DNA of 64,000 nt from Azotosporobacter soli. Its GTDB lineage: Bacteria > Bacillota > Negativicutes > SG130. The translations under genes and the position numbers were made by a program. Below, in pieces: positions 1 through 9,269 of the stretch. Where the stretch lies: NCBI RefSeq assembly GCF_030542965.1, contig NZ_JAUAOA010000012.1, forward strand, positions 1-64,000, written 5' to 3'. The notes under the pieces were generated by a model. It was not told the origin of the DNA and did not search any database. It worked only from the letters and a program-made list of their open reading frames with translations. The first letter of the stretch is position 1, and every line of letters starts with the position of its first letter.

Positions 1-12
1 CAGACCGTCGAC

Positions 13-48
13 AAAATGCACTTTACGCAAAGCGTAAGGTGCATTTTT
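13..48. terminator. hairpin at left end of the IS
   Basis: A 15-bp stem (14-28 with 32-46, loop AAA, a few mismatches) overlaps the transposase stop codon at 23-25. A-rich and T-rich flanks make it a plausible bidirectional terminator that both ends the transposase message and insulates the element. Confidence 0.6.
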
Positions 49-1480
49 CAATTTCAGTTATCCAATTTTCACTGCAAAAACGCAGTTTTTCGAAAAAACG
101 TTGAAAAACAGGCGGTAATATACCCCTGCGTTTCTTCCAGGTCGCCAGTTTTTTCAGATTCATGCATGCAAAAGTAAGCGTCACCTGCATTTTCACTTTC
201 TGCAGGCCACGCAGTTGCGTATAGCGCATTGCATGCTTTTCTTTTGCATCTGCAAAGACACGCTCAATTGTTTGCGAGCGCAATTTGTAAATATCGCGAT
301 ATATCGGCATGTGCCGATACTCATCAGCAAGTTCCAGATAGGATTCCCATACATGCCTTTGGACTTGCTTTTGATGCGCTTTGCTCTGCGTGCATTGCTC
401 TAAATGCGGACACACTTTGCATTGTTTTGCATCGCTTTTATATTCTTGATATCCTTCACGATTCGTCGTACTGTAGCCAAGCGCCTGGTTGCCAGGGCAA
501 ATCATGCATTCATAATATTCATCATATACGTATTCATATTTCTTGAAGAACCCTTCTTTTGTCATAGGACGCTTGTAGGGAACGACAGGAATTCGGCCAC
601 TGTCGATAATTTGTTTCATAATCCAGGGCGTTTTGTAGCCCGCATCGACGGCAACGGTTTCGGTTTCAGGGAAATAACTGACGACTCGTTCATACAGTTC
701 ATCAAACAATCGACTGTCATTAACATTGCCCGCTGCGACTTCGTATCCTAATATGAAGTTATGCCGGTCACAAGCCGTGTTGGTTACGTAGGCAAAGCAT
801 TTTTCATGCTCGCCTTTATGAAACAAGCCGCTTTCCGGATCCGTCGTACTTTGCGTGATGGTTTTACCTTGCGGCGGATTTTCATCGTCGTCTTTATCTT
901 TTAACCGTTTCTTGCCATGGTTTTCGCGATCGGCTTGAATTTCCGCATTCAGTTCATCTTGATATTGCTTGGCCGGAATCGGCACAAACACTTTTGCGCT
1001 TTTCTTTTTGTTGGCTCGTGCTTTGATATGGGTTCCGTCAATGAATACGGAACTTGCATCAATGAAACCGCAGTTTACTGCTTCGTACAGGATGCGCATA
1101 AAGATCCGCTCAAACACATCGCTTCCTTGAAAACGCCGGGTATAATTCTTGCCGAAGGTTGAAAAGTGCGGGACTTTTTCGGTAAGGCCGTATCCGATAA
1201 ACCAGCGGTAAGCCATATTTACTTCAATTTCTTTCATGGTTTGACGCATGCTACGAATGCCGAACAGGTATTGAATCAGTACGATCTTAAACAGACTCAC
1301 CGGATCAATTCCTGGTTTGCCTCGTTCGGAGTCGCTATATAAACCGTCGACTTCGTCGTAGATGAAGCGAAAATCGATGGCTCGTTCAATGTCTCGTAAT
1401 ATATGATCTTTCGGTACTAAATCTTCTAAGCAGAAGAATTCAATTTGGCTTTGTTGACTTCGATCTTTTTTCTCGTACAT
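23..1480 (-). CDS. IS1182-family DDE transposase
   Basis: This 485-residue protein is the transposase of the IS above. It has the N-terminal DUF772-type helical domain (about residues 15-130) followed by a DDE catalytic domain. Candidate catalytic residues are Asp in FIDGTHIKA, Asp in AVDAGYKTPW and Glu in SQTIERVFADAKEKH. A Cys-rich insert (CMICPGNQ, CKVCPHLEQC) before the last acidic residue is typical of the family. Length is normal for IS1182 transposases and the frame is open throughout, so the gene is probably functional. The ribosome binding site (GGGAG) lies in one arm of a stem-loop at 1486-1525, which should restrict translation from read-through transcripts. Confidence 0.93.
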   Translation of the reverse strand: MYEKKDRSQQSQIEFFCLEDLVPKDHILRDIERAIDFRFIYDEVDGLYSDSERGKPGIDPVSLFKIVLIQYLFGIRSMRQTMKEIEVNMAYRWFIGYGLTEKVPHFSTFGKNYTRRFQGSDVFERIFMRILYEAVNCGFIDASSVFIDGTHIKARANKKKSAKVFVPIPAKQYQDELNAEIQADRENHGKKRLKDKDDDENPPQGKTITQSTTDPESGLFHKGEHEKCFAYVTNTACDRHNFILGYEVAAGNVNDSRLFDELYERVVSYFPETETVAVDAGYKTPWIMKQIIDSGRIPVVPYKRPMTKEGFFKKYEYVYDEYYECMICPGNQALGYSTTNREGYQEYKSDAKQCKVCPHLEQCTQSKAHQKQVQRHVWESYLELADEYRHMPIYRDIYKLRSQTIERVFADAKEKHAMRYTQLRGLQKVKMQVTLTFACMNLKKLATWKKRRGILPPVFQRFFEKLRFCSENWITEIEKCTLRFA

Positions 1481-1485
1481 AAAAT

Positions 1486-1525
1486 CACTCCCGCTAATGA
1501 TTTTATCATATCATTAGCGGGAGTG
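1486..1525 (-). promoter_or_regulatory. stem-loop hiding the transposase RBS
   Basis: CACTCCCGCTAATGA at 1486-1500 is the exact reverse complement of 1511-1525, with a 10-base loop. On the transposase strand the arm nearest the start codon carries GCGGGAGTG, the only Shine-Dalgarno candidate. Transcripts entering from gyrA would fold and mask it; this is a known way for IS elements to avoid activation by outside transcription. Confidence 0.6.
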
Positions 1526-1544
1526 GAGTTTTGTCTACAGTCTG

Positions 1545-1568
1545 AGCAGCCTGCCTATGCAGACTGCT
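1545..1568. terminator. gyrA terminator hairpin cut by the IS
   Basis: AGCAG-C-CTGC, loop CTAT, GCAG-A-CTGCT forms an imperfect 10-bp stem directly after the gyrA stop. On the gyrA strand the IS end begins immediately after the hairpin, where a U-tract would be expected. The T-run at 1571-1577 serves only the opposite strand. Confidence 0.55.
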
Positions 1569-1575
1569 TATTTTT

Positions 1576-4008
1576 TTACTCGTCGCTCTTCTTTTCGACT
1601 AACGCCATTGCGACGACCGTGTCGTCACTGGCGGTCTTCATCAGTTTCACGCCTTGCGTGTTGCGGCTGATCAACGATACTTCTTCCAGATCGATGCGAA
1701 TGACAATGCCCTCGCTGCTGATCAGAATGATTTCCTGGCCGGGACGGACAACCTTGATGCCGACTACCGGACCGGTCTTATCGGTGACCTTGAGATTAAT
1801 GACGCCTTTGCCGCCGCGCTTTTGATTGCGGTATTCGGCGGCTGCGGTCCGCTTGCCGTAGCCATCGCGGCTGACGGTAAGGATCTCGCCGTCTTTGCGG
1901 AAGGTATCCATGCCGACGACTTCATCATCGTCATCCAGGCTGATGCCGCGAACGCCCGAGGCCGAACGGCCCATCGACCGTACATCGGATTCAGGGAAGC
2001 AGATCGCCTTGCCGCCGCGCGTCCCCATCATGACATGATGTTCGCCGGCGGTCAGTTTGACGCCGATCAATTCATCCTCATCCCTGAGGCCGATCGCGAT
2101 GATGCCGCCTTTGCGCGCCGTATCATATTCCATCAGTTCCGTCTTCTTGACAGTGCCCAAACGGGTCGCCATGAATAAGAAGCGGTCGTTGGAGAATTCT
2201 TTGATCGGAATGACTGCGGTGATCCGTTCCTGCGCCTCAAGCGGCAGCAGGTTCACGGTCGCGGTCCCTTTCGCCGTACGGCTGGCTTCCGGAATTTCAT
2301 AGCCTTTCAGGCGATAAACCCGGCCCCGGCTGGTAAAGAAGAGGATGTTATGATGCGTCGTAGTGACGAACAGTTGCTCGACAAAATCTTCTTCCTTCGT
2401 GCCCATGCCGGCCACGCCGCGTCCGCCGCGTTTCTGGCTGCGATAGGTATCGACCGGCAGACGCTTGATGTAATTGCCGTGCGTCAGCGTAATGACGATA
2501 TCCTCCTCGGCAATCAGATCTTCCATTTCCAGTTTGGACAGGTCGCTGGTAATGACCGTGCGTCTCGCATCGGCGAAGCGCCGTTTCACATCCAGCAGTT
2601 CTTCTTTGATGATATTCAACACTTTCGCCTCGTCAGCCAGAACGCTTTCCAGCCATTCGATCGTTTCCATGATGTCTTTGTATTCCTGCTCGATCTTGTC
2701 GCGTTCCAAACCGGTCAGGCGCTGCAGGCGCATGTCGAGGATCGCCTGCGACTGCTTTTCCGAAAGGCTAAAGCCTTCCATCAGGGCGTTGCGTGCGATT
2801 TCGGCCGTACTCGATGCACGGATCATCTTGATGACCGCATCGATATTGTCGAGCGCGATTTTCAAACCTTCTAAAATATGTGCCCGCGCTTTGGCTTTCG
2901 CCAGCTCGAAGCGAGTCCGACGGACAACGACTTCTTTTTGATGCTCGAGATAATAATAAAGCACCTGCTGCAGATTGAGAACCTGCGGTTTGCGATTAAC
3001 AAGCGCCAGCATGATGATGCCGAAGCTTTCCTGCATTTGCGTATGTTTATAGAGCAGGTTCAAAACGACGTCCGGATTGACGTCGCGGCGCAATTCGATG
3101 ACCACGCGCATGCCGTTGCGATCGCTTTCATCGCGCAAATCGGTAATGCCGTCAATGGCTTTGTCGCGCACGAGATCGGCAATTTTTTCAATCATGCGTG
3201 CCTTATTGACCTGGTACGGCAATTCGGTGACAAGAATACGGTTCTTGCCGCTTTGCATCTTTTCGACGCGCGCCTGCGCACGCATCTTGACGACGCCGCG
3301 CCCCGTCATGTAAGCAGACTTAATGCCTTCACGACCTAAGACAAGACCACCGGTCGGAAAGTCAGGCCCTTTAATCGCCATCATCAGATCCGGTATCGAG
3401 ATATCCGGATCCTCAATCATCATGACCAGCGCATCGACGACTTCGCCTAAATTGTGCGGCGGTATGTTCGTCGCCATGCCGACCGCAATGCCGGAAGAAC
3501 CATTGACCAGCAGATTCGGCGCTTTAGCCGGCAGCACGCTAGGCTCCTGCAGCGATTCATCATAGTTCGGCCCAAAATCGACGGTATCCTTTTCGATATC
3601 CGCCAGCATTTCCTCGGCATAGCGAGACATGCGCACCTCTGTGTAACGCATGGCCGCCGCCGAATCGCCGTCGACAGAACCAAAGTTGCCATGGCCGTCG
3701 ACCAACAAATTCCGCGTCGAAAAATCCTGCGCCATCCGGACCGCGGCTTCATAGACGGAACTGTCGCCGTGCGGATGATACTTACCGAGAACTTCCCCGA
3801 CGATACGAGCCGATTTCTTGTACGGCTTGTTGGGCGCCATGCCCGCTTCATGCATCGCGTATAAGATGCGGCGATGTACCGGCTTAAGACCGTCCCGCAC
3901 ATCCGGCAACGCGCGCATGACGATAACGCTCATGGCATAATCAATATACGAATTTTTCATTTCCTCTTCGATTTGTATCGGCAATACTCTTCCTAAACCA
4001 AAATCCAC
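1576..4008 (-). CDS. gyrA: DNA gyrase subunit A
   Basis: GyrA is the breakage-reunion subunit of DNA gyrase, which introduces negative supercoils with GyrB (26407-28323). The 810-residue length is normal. The active-site tyrosine is Y122 (AMRYTEV). The quinolone-determining region reads GDSSVYE with Ser83 and Glu87, the arrangement of susceptible Gram-positive enzymes. The C-terminal beta-pinwheel carries the GyrA box (QKRGGKG). The start is supported by GAGGTGAG eight to ten bases upstream. Unlike in many Firmicutes it is not next to gyrB: about 22 kb of other genes lie between them. An IS sits directly downstream. Confidence 0.98.
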   Translation of the reverse strand: MDFGLGRVLPIQIEEEMKNSYIDYAMSVIVMRALPDVRDGLKPVHRRILYAMHEAGMAPNKPYKKSARIVGEVLGKYHPHGDSSVYEAAVRMAQDFSTRNLLVDGHGNFGSVDGDSAAAMRYTEVRMSRYAEEMLADIEKDTVDFGPNYDESLQEPSVLPAKAPNLLVNGSSGIAVGMATNIPPHNLGEVVDALVMMIEDPDISIPDLMMAIKGPDFPTGGLVLGREGIKSAYMTGRGVVKMRAQARVEKMQSGKNRILVTELPYQVNKARMIEKIADLVRDKAIDGITDLRDESDRNGMRVVIELRRDVNPDVVLNLLYKHTQMQESFGIIMLALVNRKPQVLNLQQVLYYYLEHQKEVVVRRTRFELAKAKARAHILEGLKIALDNIDAVIKMIRASSTAEIARNALMEGFSLSEKQSQAILDMRLQRLTGLERDKIEQEYKDIMETIEWLESVLADEAKVLNIIKEELLDVKRRFADARRTVITSDLSKLEMEDLIAEEDIVITLTHGNYIKRLPVDTYRSQKRGGRGVAGMGTKEEDFVEQLFVTTTHHNILFFTSRGRVYRLKGYEIPEASRTAKGTATVNLLPLEAQERITAVIPIKEFSNDRFLFMATRLGTVKKTELMEYDTARKGGIIAIGLRDEDELIGVKLTAGEHHVMMGTRGGKAICFPESDVRSMGRSASGVRGISLDDDDEVVGMDTFRKDGEILTVSRDGYGKRTAAAEYRNQKRGGKGVINLKVTDKTGPVVGIKVVRPGQEIILISSEGIVIRIDLEEVSLISRNTQGVKLMKTASDDTVVAMALVEKKSDE

Positions 4009-4383
4009 GTTCTCACCTCAGCTAACGACAATGACGTCGTCAATATCTAAACATACATATATTCCGCACCGAACAACAAAATTCCTGCTTTTCAACGCGT
4101 TAATTTAGCGCGGCGGCATCTTTTGCAACTAAAATAAGCTTCTCCGTCAACAACGCCAGTCCCTTCCCTTTTTATCTCCGCTTTATGTGAAACAACTTTA
4201 CACTTTTTATTTTCTTTCTCTTTTCTCAAGAACTGATTTTCGAATACAAAAAACAAAGATTAGACAAGTAATTCTAAGCCTTTAATAATATTTTAAATCT
4301 CTTAAATTAGATGATTTCATTAGCGAGCAAAATGAGATATACTGTAAACATACAAAATTTTTAAACATCCATGGAGGAAGAGC
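4009..4383. other. divergent gyrA-buk intergenic region
   Basis: This 375-base AT-rich spacer holds no coding sequence I can support. A TATACT hexamer at 4338-4343, 41 bases before the buk start, is a candidate -10 element, but no good -35 lies 17 bases upstream. The buk ribosome site GGAGG is at 4373-4377. I could not place a clear gyrA promoter. Confidence 0.5.
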
Positions 4384-5451
4384 ATGTACAGAATTTTGAC
4401 GATCAACCCCGGTTCCACTTCCACGAAACTGGCTGTCTATCATGACGACAAAGAAACGCTGAGTCAAAATCTCAGCCACAGCGCCGCCGAGTTGGCGCAG
4501 TTTGCCAACATCATCGACCAGTTGGAGTACCGCCTGGCAAAGATTCAAGATTTCCTGCACGCCAACTCTCTTTCCCCTGCCGATTTTTCCGCGATCGTCG
4601 CGCGCGGCGGTCTATTAAAGCCGATGCTCAGCGGCACGTATGCAATCAATGATGTCATGCTAGCCGACCTCAGCAGCGCGCGCTACGGCGATCACGCTTC
4701 TAATCTCGGCGCCATCTTGGCCCAGCGCTTAGCAAAAGAAAGCGGTTGCCCTTCTTTCATCGTCGATCCAGTCGTTGTCGATGAATTGAGCGATTTGGCC
4801 CGCATCAGCGGTCTGCCGGAGCTGCCGCGCAAAAGCATCTTTCACGCCCTTAACCAAAAAGCGGTGGCCAAACGCTTCGCCAAGCGCATTGGTCGCCCCT
4901 ATGGCGAATTGAATCTGATCGTGGCTCATCTGGGCGGCGGCATTTCCGTCGGCTGCCATCGGCAGGGCCAAGTCGTCGACGTCAACAACGCTCTGAACGG
5001 CGACGGTCCTTTTTCACCTGAACGAGCCGGCACGCTTCCCGCTGAGCAACTAGCCGACTACGTGCTGCGCAATCATCTAACTGGCGCTGAAATAGCCAAG
5101 AAAATCGCTGGTTCCGGCGGCTTGGTCGCGCATTTGGGGTTAAACGATGTACGCGAGGTGCAAAAACTAGTTGCGTCTGGCGATAAAAAGGCTCAGCAGG
5201 TTTATGAAGCAATGATTTATCAGGTCGCCCGCTCGATTGCCGCAGCGGCCGTTCCGGTCTGCGGCAAAGTCGATTACATTCTGCTGACCGGCGGCATCGC
5301 CCACTCCGAATACATCACCGGAAAACTGAAAGAGTACATCGGTTTTATCGCACCGGTCACGGTGATTCCGGGCGAAAATGAGCTGCAGGCCTTAGCGGAA
5401 GGCGCTTTGCGCGTTTTGACGCAAGAGGAAGATGCGCTTCAGTATCAATAA
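4384..5451 (+). CDS. buk: butyrate kinase
   Basis: This 355-residue member of the acetokinase family most likely interconverts butyryl phosphate and ADP with butyrate and ATP, the last step of butyrate fermentation; branched or other short-chain acyl phosphates may also be used. The N-terminal phosphate-binding motif is NPGSTSTK; further family motifs are HLGGGISVG and NALNGDGPFSPERAG. The start has GGAGG six bases upstream. The usual partner phosphotransbutyrylase (ptb) is not adjacent, so it may be encoded elsewhere. The gene ends in a hairpin that has been duplicated by a MITE. Confidence 0.93.
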   Translation: MYRILTINPGSTSTKLAVYHDDKETLSQNLSHSAAELAQFANIIDQLEYRLAKIQDFLHANSLSPADFSAIVARGGLLKPMLSGTYAINDVMLADLSSARYGDHASNLGAILAQRLAKESGCPSFIVDPVVVDELSDLARISGLPELPRKSIFHALNQKAVAKRFAKRIGRPYGELNLIVAHLGGGISVGCHRQGQVVDVNNALNGDGPFSPERAGTLPAEQLADYVLRNHLTGAEIAKKIAGSGGLVAHLGLNDVREVQKLVASGDKKAQQVYEAMIYQVARSIAAAAVPVCGKVDYILLTGGIAHSEYITGKLKEYIGFIAPVTVIPGENELQALAEGALRVLTQEEDALQYQ

Positions 5452-5460
5452 CGCTCTTTT

Positions 5461-5481
5461 GGGGCTGCCACCCGGCAGCCT
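5461..5481 (+). terminator. buk terminator hairpin, upstream copy
   Basis: GGCTGCC-ACCC-GGCAGCC forms a 7-bp GC stem ten bases after the buk stop, but no T-run follows. The MITE starts at the next base. A second copy, identical but for one base and followed by TTTTTTA, lies at 5689-5709. Confidence 0.7.
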
Positions 5482-5689
5482 CAGACTGTCGACAAAACGA
5501 ACTCAAGTGGGACGTTTTTTACACGAAGAGTTGAAGAAGGGAAGATCGGAAGGATTTTTAAATTCTTCTTCCTTTCTTCCCGACGGGCCGATACAATCGG
5601 CCCGCTTCGCTTCTTCGTGTTATCGTTTCCTTTAATCCTTCTATTCGTTCCTGCTATCGCATTCTGTTTTTTCAATTGTCTACACTCTG
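5482..5689. mobile_element. MITE with IS1182-like ends
   Basis: This 208-bp non-coding element starts with CAGACTGTCGACAAAA and ends in TTGTCTACACTCTG, matching the ends of the IS at 1-1544. It carries no transposase. Its interior is rich in further inverted repeats (for example GGGCCGATACAATCGGCCC near 5585-5603), so it should fold strongly as RNA. It is flanked by 21-bp direct repeats with one mismatch (5461-5481 and 5689-5709), each a terminator hairpin. Most likely it was moved in trans by the IS transposase. Confidence 0.8.
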
Positions 5690-5716
5690 GGGCTGCCACT
5701 CGGCAGCCTTTTTTAT
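5689..5716 (+). terminator. buk terminator, downstream copy with T-run
   Basis: GGCTGCC-ACTC... GGCAGCC followed by TTTTTTA is a standard intrinsic terminator. It is the second half of the 21-bp duplication that brackets the MITE and probably still ends the buk transcript. Confidence 0.7.
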
Positions 5717-5801
5717 TTGCCTTGGCAAGCATTCGCGAAAGGGAATCTGGTTAAAATAGGGAATATATAATTTGTCAGTCGTTTTTGCGGGAGGAGGCGT
5801 A

Positions 5802-7001
5802 TTGAAATTGAGCGATCGAAAGAAAAGCTATGACGATTTGCTTGCGGAAAATGCACGGTTGCGCAAAACGCTGCAGGCTTTTCATGCCGATTCAGACTCT
5901 GCTTCCGCCGCTTTGTCCTGCCCCTGCTGCAAGGACGTTCCGGCAGAAGCAATCGCAACGCCATTGCTGAACGAACAAGAAGATTTTTCTTGCATCATCG
6001 AAAGCATCCCTGACATCATCCTGCGCCTCGACGCAGCGCAGCGCATCATCTTCGTTAATCACGCAGTCTGCGATCTGTCGGGCCGGATGACAAAAGAATT
6101 TCTTGGAAAACGAATTTGCGAAGTAGACAATATCGATCCGTCTTTTGTCCGTTCTTTTCAGAACAGCATCAACCAACTCTTTGAACACGGACAGATCCTG
6201 ACCGCTGAATTTTCCTTTGACGACGGCATAAAAACACGCCATTATCATGCCCGCTACATGCCGGAAAAAACGGCGCACGACACAATGCGCGGCGCACTTT
6301 GCATCTTTCATGATATTACGATCTACAAACAAATGCTCAAAGAAATCGCCCGCCTCGACCGCTTGAATCTGATTGGTGAGATGGCGGCTGGCATCGGACA
6401 TGAAGTGCGCAACCCGATGACAACAGTACGCGGGTTTTTGCAGGTGCTGCAGCGTAAAACGGAGTTCCAACCGCAATATGAATTTTTTCAACTGATGATT
6501 GAAGAGCTCGACCGCGCCAACTCGATCATCACCGAATTCCTTTCGCTGGCGAAAAACAAACCGGTTCATCTTGAGGAACAAAATCTCGTCAAAATCATTC
6601 AATCGTTGCTTCCTCTAATGCAAGCCGATGCAACGCTTACCGATACCTACCTCGAAGCAGTCTTAGAACTCGTTCCTTCTATTTTGCTGGATGAAAAAGA
6701 AATACGGCAGCTGATTTTAAACCTCGTGCGCAACGGCATTGAAGCAATGCCGCACGGCGGGAAATTATTGCTGCGCACCTATTTGGAGCCGGGCCACGTT
6801 TGCCTGTCCATCAGCGACCAGGGAGGCGGCATTCCGGCCGACATCCTTAGCAACCTCGGCACTCCGTTTCTGACCACCAAACAAAACGGCACCGGTTTAG
6901 GTCTCGCGGTCTGTTGCAGCATTGTCAGCCGTCATAACGCGACGCTGTATCCGAGCAGCGACGCAAATGGGACCACCTTTGTCGTCAAATTTCCTTTTTA
7001 A
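5802..7001 (+). CDS. PAS-domain sensor histidine kinase
   Basis: This roughly 399-residue soluble kinase has a short coiled coil with a CPCC motif (about residues 10-45), a PAS domain (about 65-170) and HisKA/HATPase domains. The H-box is GHEVRNPMTTVRGFLQ, the N-box LILNLVRNGIEAMP, and G boxes DQGGGIP and NGTGLGLAV are intact. It has no membrane segment, so it should read an internal signal. The domain layout resembles sporulation-type kinases (KinA/KinE), but no response regulator is adjacent and the partner is unknown. I place the start at TTG 5802, just after GGGAGGAGG; TTG 5808 is equally possible. Confidence 0.87.
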   Translation: MKLSDRKKSYDDLLAENARLRKTLQAFHADSDSASAALSCPCCKDVPAEAIATPLLNEQEDFSCIIESIPDIILRLDAAQRIIFVNHAVCDLSGRMTKEFLGKRICEVDNIDPSFVRSFQNSINQLFEHGQILTAEFSFDDGIKTRHYHARYMPEKTAHDTMRGALCIFHDITIYKQMLKEIARLDRLNLIGEMAAGIGHEVRNPMTTVRGFLQVLQRKTEFQPQYEFFQLMIEELDRANSIITEFLSLAKNKPVHLEEQNLVKIIQSLLPLMQADATLTDTYLEAVLELVPSILLDEKEIRQLILNLVRNGIEAMPHGGKLLLRTYLEPGHVCLSISDQGGGIPADILSNLGTPFLTTKQNGTGLGLAVCCSIVSRHNATLYPSSDANGTTFVVKFPF

Positions 7002-7015
7002 TTCGTCTTTATCCG

Positions 7016-7068
7016 TAAAAAAGGACTGTCTCCAACCGGTCATTTCCGGCTGATGACAGTCCTTTTTC
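7016..7068. terminator. bidirectional terminator
   Basis: AAAAAGGACTGTC pairs with GACAGTCCTTTTT around an inner CCGG...CCGG loop. It lies between the convergent kinase and permease genes and can serve both. Confidence 0.85.
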
Positions 7069-7075
7069 TATGAAA

Positions 7076-8371
7076 CTATAACACCGACTTCTTGTTATAG
7101 CGTTGCAGCAAATAGAGCGGCATACCTAGCACCAACGCGCCCAGCCCCCAATACAATTGTTCCGGCGACGCTTTCGTCAGTAGCCAGCTGCTGATCGCCG
7201 CCGCCGCAAGCGGAATCACCGGCCCAAACGGCACCTGGAAAGAGCCTTGCAGGTCGCGACGCTTGCGCCGTAATACGATAACCGCCAGGCAGGTCGGTAG
7301 ATACTGCGCAAAACGCGATACGACGCTGATTGCCGCCAGCTTGACGAAACTGCCCGATAAGGCGACCGGTATCGCCAACAAAACCGTAATGATGATCGCC
7401 AGGTAAGGCGTGCCAAAGCGGCTGTGCTCGGCAATTTTACGCGGCACCATACCGTCTTCCGCCAACGCTACGCCGCTGCGCGGACTGATGAAAGAAGACG
7501 CCACGTTGATGCCGCCGATAGAGATCAACGTACCGATCGTGACCAGCCATTTCCCGGCCGGACCAAAAAACGCACTGGCGGAATCGGCCACCGGCGCAAC
7601 GCTTTTTGCCAGATCAGTGCCCAACGTCCCTACCGCCACCGCCTGAACCATAAAATAAACTACCGAGCAAATTCCCATCACCATCATCAAGGCAATCGGC
7701 AGATTTTTCTTCGGATTGTCCATGTCTTCTGCGGCAACCGCCAGCGCTTCAAAACCGGTAAACGCATAAAAAATCAGTAAAGCAGCCGCGCCAAACGAAT
7801 CCATTTCAAAACCTTTAGGGAACATCGGCTCAAAATTGGCGCCTTTGATATAAAATGCGCCGATTCCGATAAAGAGCAGCAAGGGAATCAGTTTTCCCAC
7901 GGTGACAAGATTGTTGAGAATCTTCGCCATCTGTACGCCCAAAATGTTGAGGATGCCAAGACCGACTAAAATGGTAAGAATGATAGCTGTCTTATACGGT
8001 TCCTGCAGCGCCGGCGGCCAAACCGCGCTAAGCGCGGTAACGAAACCTACGGCCATCGCCGCCCAGGCGATGATGCTGATCGCCCAGCGCATGATCCCGA
8101 CTTCAAAGCCGACAAATTCGCCGAAGGCCTCACGTGCATAAACATAGGCCGCGCCATTGCGGCTGAATTTCCCCGCGCATTCTGCAAAGCAAAGCGCGAT
8201 CGCCATAACCACGAGCGTCATAAACAGATAGACAAAAATACTCCCCGGTCCCACCATCGCCATCGCCTTGCCCGGCAGGAGAAAGATCCCCGAACCGATA
8301 ACGCCGTTCAACCCCAGCAACACAATGCTCCAAAAACCAAATTTTTTCTTGTTTTCTTCCGCCATCGTCAT
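7076..8371 (-). CDS. APC-family amino acid permease
   Basis: This 431-residue integral membrane protein has about 12 hydrophobic segments and the APC-superfamily signature GLNGVIGSGIFLLPG in the first helix. Other family marks are FYAFTGFEALAVAAEDMDNPKKN and PRSGVALAEDGMVP. It should import an amino acid or amine by proton symport or exchange. It is 15 bases downstream of a class-I glutaminase-like hydrolase with which it forms an operon, suggesting that a gamma-glutamyl compound or its product is the substrate. AAGGAGG precedes the start; a second ATG two codons in is possible. Confidence 0.92.
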   Translation of the reverse strand: MTMAEENKKKFGFWSIVLLGLNGVIGSGIFLLPGKAMAMVGPGSIFVYLFMTLVVMAIALCFAECAGKFSRNGAAYVYAREAFGEFVGFEVGIMRWAISIIAWAAMAVGFVTALSAVWPPALQEPYKTAIILTILVGLGILNILGVQMAKILNNLVTVGKLIPLLLFIGIGAFYIKGANFEPMFPKGFEMDSFGAAALLIFYAFTGFEALAVAAEDMDNPKKNLPIALMMVMGICSVVYFMVQAVAVGTLGTDLAKSVAPVADSASAFFGPAGKWLVTIGTLISIGGINVASSFISPRSGVALAEDGMVPRKIAEHSRFGTPYLAIIITVLLAIPVALSGSFVKLAAISVVSRFAQYLPTCLAVIVLRRKRRDLQGSFQVPFGPVIPLAAAAISSWLLTKASPEQLYWGLGALVLGMPLYLLQRYNKKSVL

Positions 8372-8386
8372 TTTGCCTCCTTCATT

Positions 8387-9109
8387 TTACTGTACCGCGC
8401 AGACCAGTTTTTTAAAGACTCCAAGCATCGTTGCGTCGTCCTGTGCCATCATTTCCGGATGCCATTGCAGACCAAGAACCCAGGCGCCCGGTTTTTCAAT
8501 CGCTTCTATCGTTCCATCTTTCGCCCGCGCGCTGACGACGAACCCGGGCGCCACATCTTTTACGGCCTGATGATGAAAACTGTTCGTCTGCAGCAAACCG
8601 TCGCCTACGATCTTTGCCAGCAGGCTGCCTGCCGTCACTTCAACTGCATGGCTGGCGAATTGCCGCCGCCCTTTTTGCACATGCTGCTGACGACTTGCCG
8701 TTTGACTGTTGATGTCCTGATACAAACTGCCGCCAAAAGCCACATTCATGATTTGCATGCCGCGACAGATTCCCAGCATCGGTTTGCCGCCGGCCAAGGC
8801 CATTTTGGCGGCCGCCAATTGATGCGCATCCATTTCCGGCCAGACAAAGCCCATTTCCTGCAGCGGCTCTTCCTGGTAACAGGCCGGCTGCAGATCATAA
8901 CCGCCAGACAAAATCAGGGCGTCCAGCCCTTCCAACTGCCTCTTTATATCTTCACTCTCTTCGATGACAGGCAGCAGCATCGGTATCCCGCCCGCTAACT
9001 CGACCGCTCTTATATAGTCGTGATTCACATACGTCCGCTCCAGGCCTGGAAACGGGCCGCTTTCCATTAATAAAATACTGCCTAAAATGCCAATAATCGG
9101 TTTACGCAT
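8387..9109 (-). CDS. class-I glutamine amidotransferase-like hydrolase (peptidase C26)
   Basis: This 240-residue protein belongs to the gamma-glutamyl-gamma-aminobutyrate hydrolase (PuuD-like) family. The catalytic triad is visible: Cys115 in GICRGMQ, His217 and Glu219 in QWHPE. The family cleaves gamma-glutamyl amides in the cytoplasm, releasing glutamate. It is the first gene of an operon with the permease at 7076-8371, which probably supplies its substrate. A sigma-54 type promoter sits upstream at 9149-9166 and the neighbouring regulator at 9331-11367 is a sigma-54 activator, so the pair is probably induced by that protein. The precise substrate is not shown by the sequence. Confidence 0.9.
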   Translation of the reverse strand: MRKPIIGILGSILLMESGPFPGLERTYVNHDYIRAVELAGGIPMLLPVIEESEDIKRQLEGLDALILSGGYDLQPACYQEEPLQEMGFVWPEMDAHQLAAAKMALAGGKPMLGICRGMQIMNVAFGGSLYQDINSQTASRQQHVQKGRRQFASHAVEVTAGSLLAKIVGDGLLQTNSFHHQAVKDVAPGFVVSARAKDGTIEAIEKPGAWVLGLQWHPEMMAQDDATMLGVFKKLVCAVQ

Positions 9110-9148
9110 CTTTGTTCCCTCTCTTTCCTTACGTTTCAGCTTCTCTTA

Positions 9149-9166
9149 ATGCAATAATCAAGCCAA
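9149..9166 (-). promoter_or_regulatory. sigma-54 promoter of the hydrolase-permease operon
   Basis: On the minus strand the sequence TTGGCTTGATTATTGCAT carries the invariant GG and GC exactly ten bases apart, with TGGC and TTGCA matching the -24/-12 consensus. Transcription would start near 9139 and give a leader of about 30 bases before the hydrolase. Confidence 0.65.
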
Positions 9167-9184
9167 ACATCAGCTCATTACGAC

Positions 9185-9241
9185 AAAAAAACAGAAGGCG
9201 TCAAATAACCGCCCCCATTGGCAGCATTTATCGCCTTCTGT
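9185..9241 (-). terminator. terminator after the sigma-54 activator
   Basis: On the minus strand ACAGAAGGCG pairs with CGCCTTCTGT across a 31-base loop and is followed by TTTTTTT. It should end the activator transcript, and any RNA from the candidate promoter at 9277-9305, before the sigma-54 promoter. Confidence 0.75.
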
Positions 9242-9269
9242 TGTTCAGATCAGCTGATTCTTTTATAAT

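Larger units (their letters stand above)
1..1544 (-). mobile_element. IS1182-type insertion sequence
   Basis: One transposase gene lies between 16-bp imperfect inverted ends: CAGACCGTCGACAAAA at 1-16 and the complement of CAGACTGTAGACAAAA at 1529-1544 (14 of 16 identical). The left end coincides with the first base of the window, so the left flank and any target duplication cannot be seen. The right end abuts a hairpin at 1545-1568 just past the gyrA stop, so the element sits in the gyrA terminator and is read in the same direction as gyrA. The element looks intact. A 208-bp non-coding relative with the same ends is at 5482-5689. Confidence 0.88.

Noticed and set aside
6-1500. Several plus-strand frames inside the IS
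   Set aside because: They lie opposite the transposase, lack ribosome sites, and IS1182-type elements carry a single gene.
5432-5732. Short frames of 67 and 83 codons across the MITE
   Set aside because: They run through hairpins and the buk terminator and have no ribosome site; the element is non-coding.
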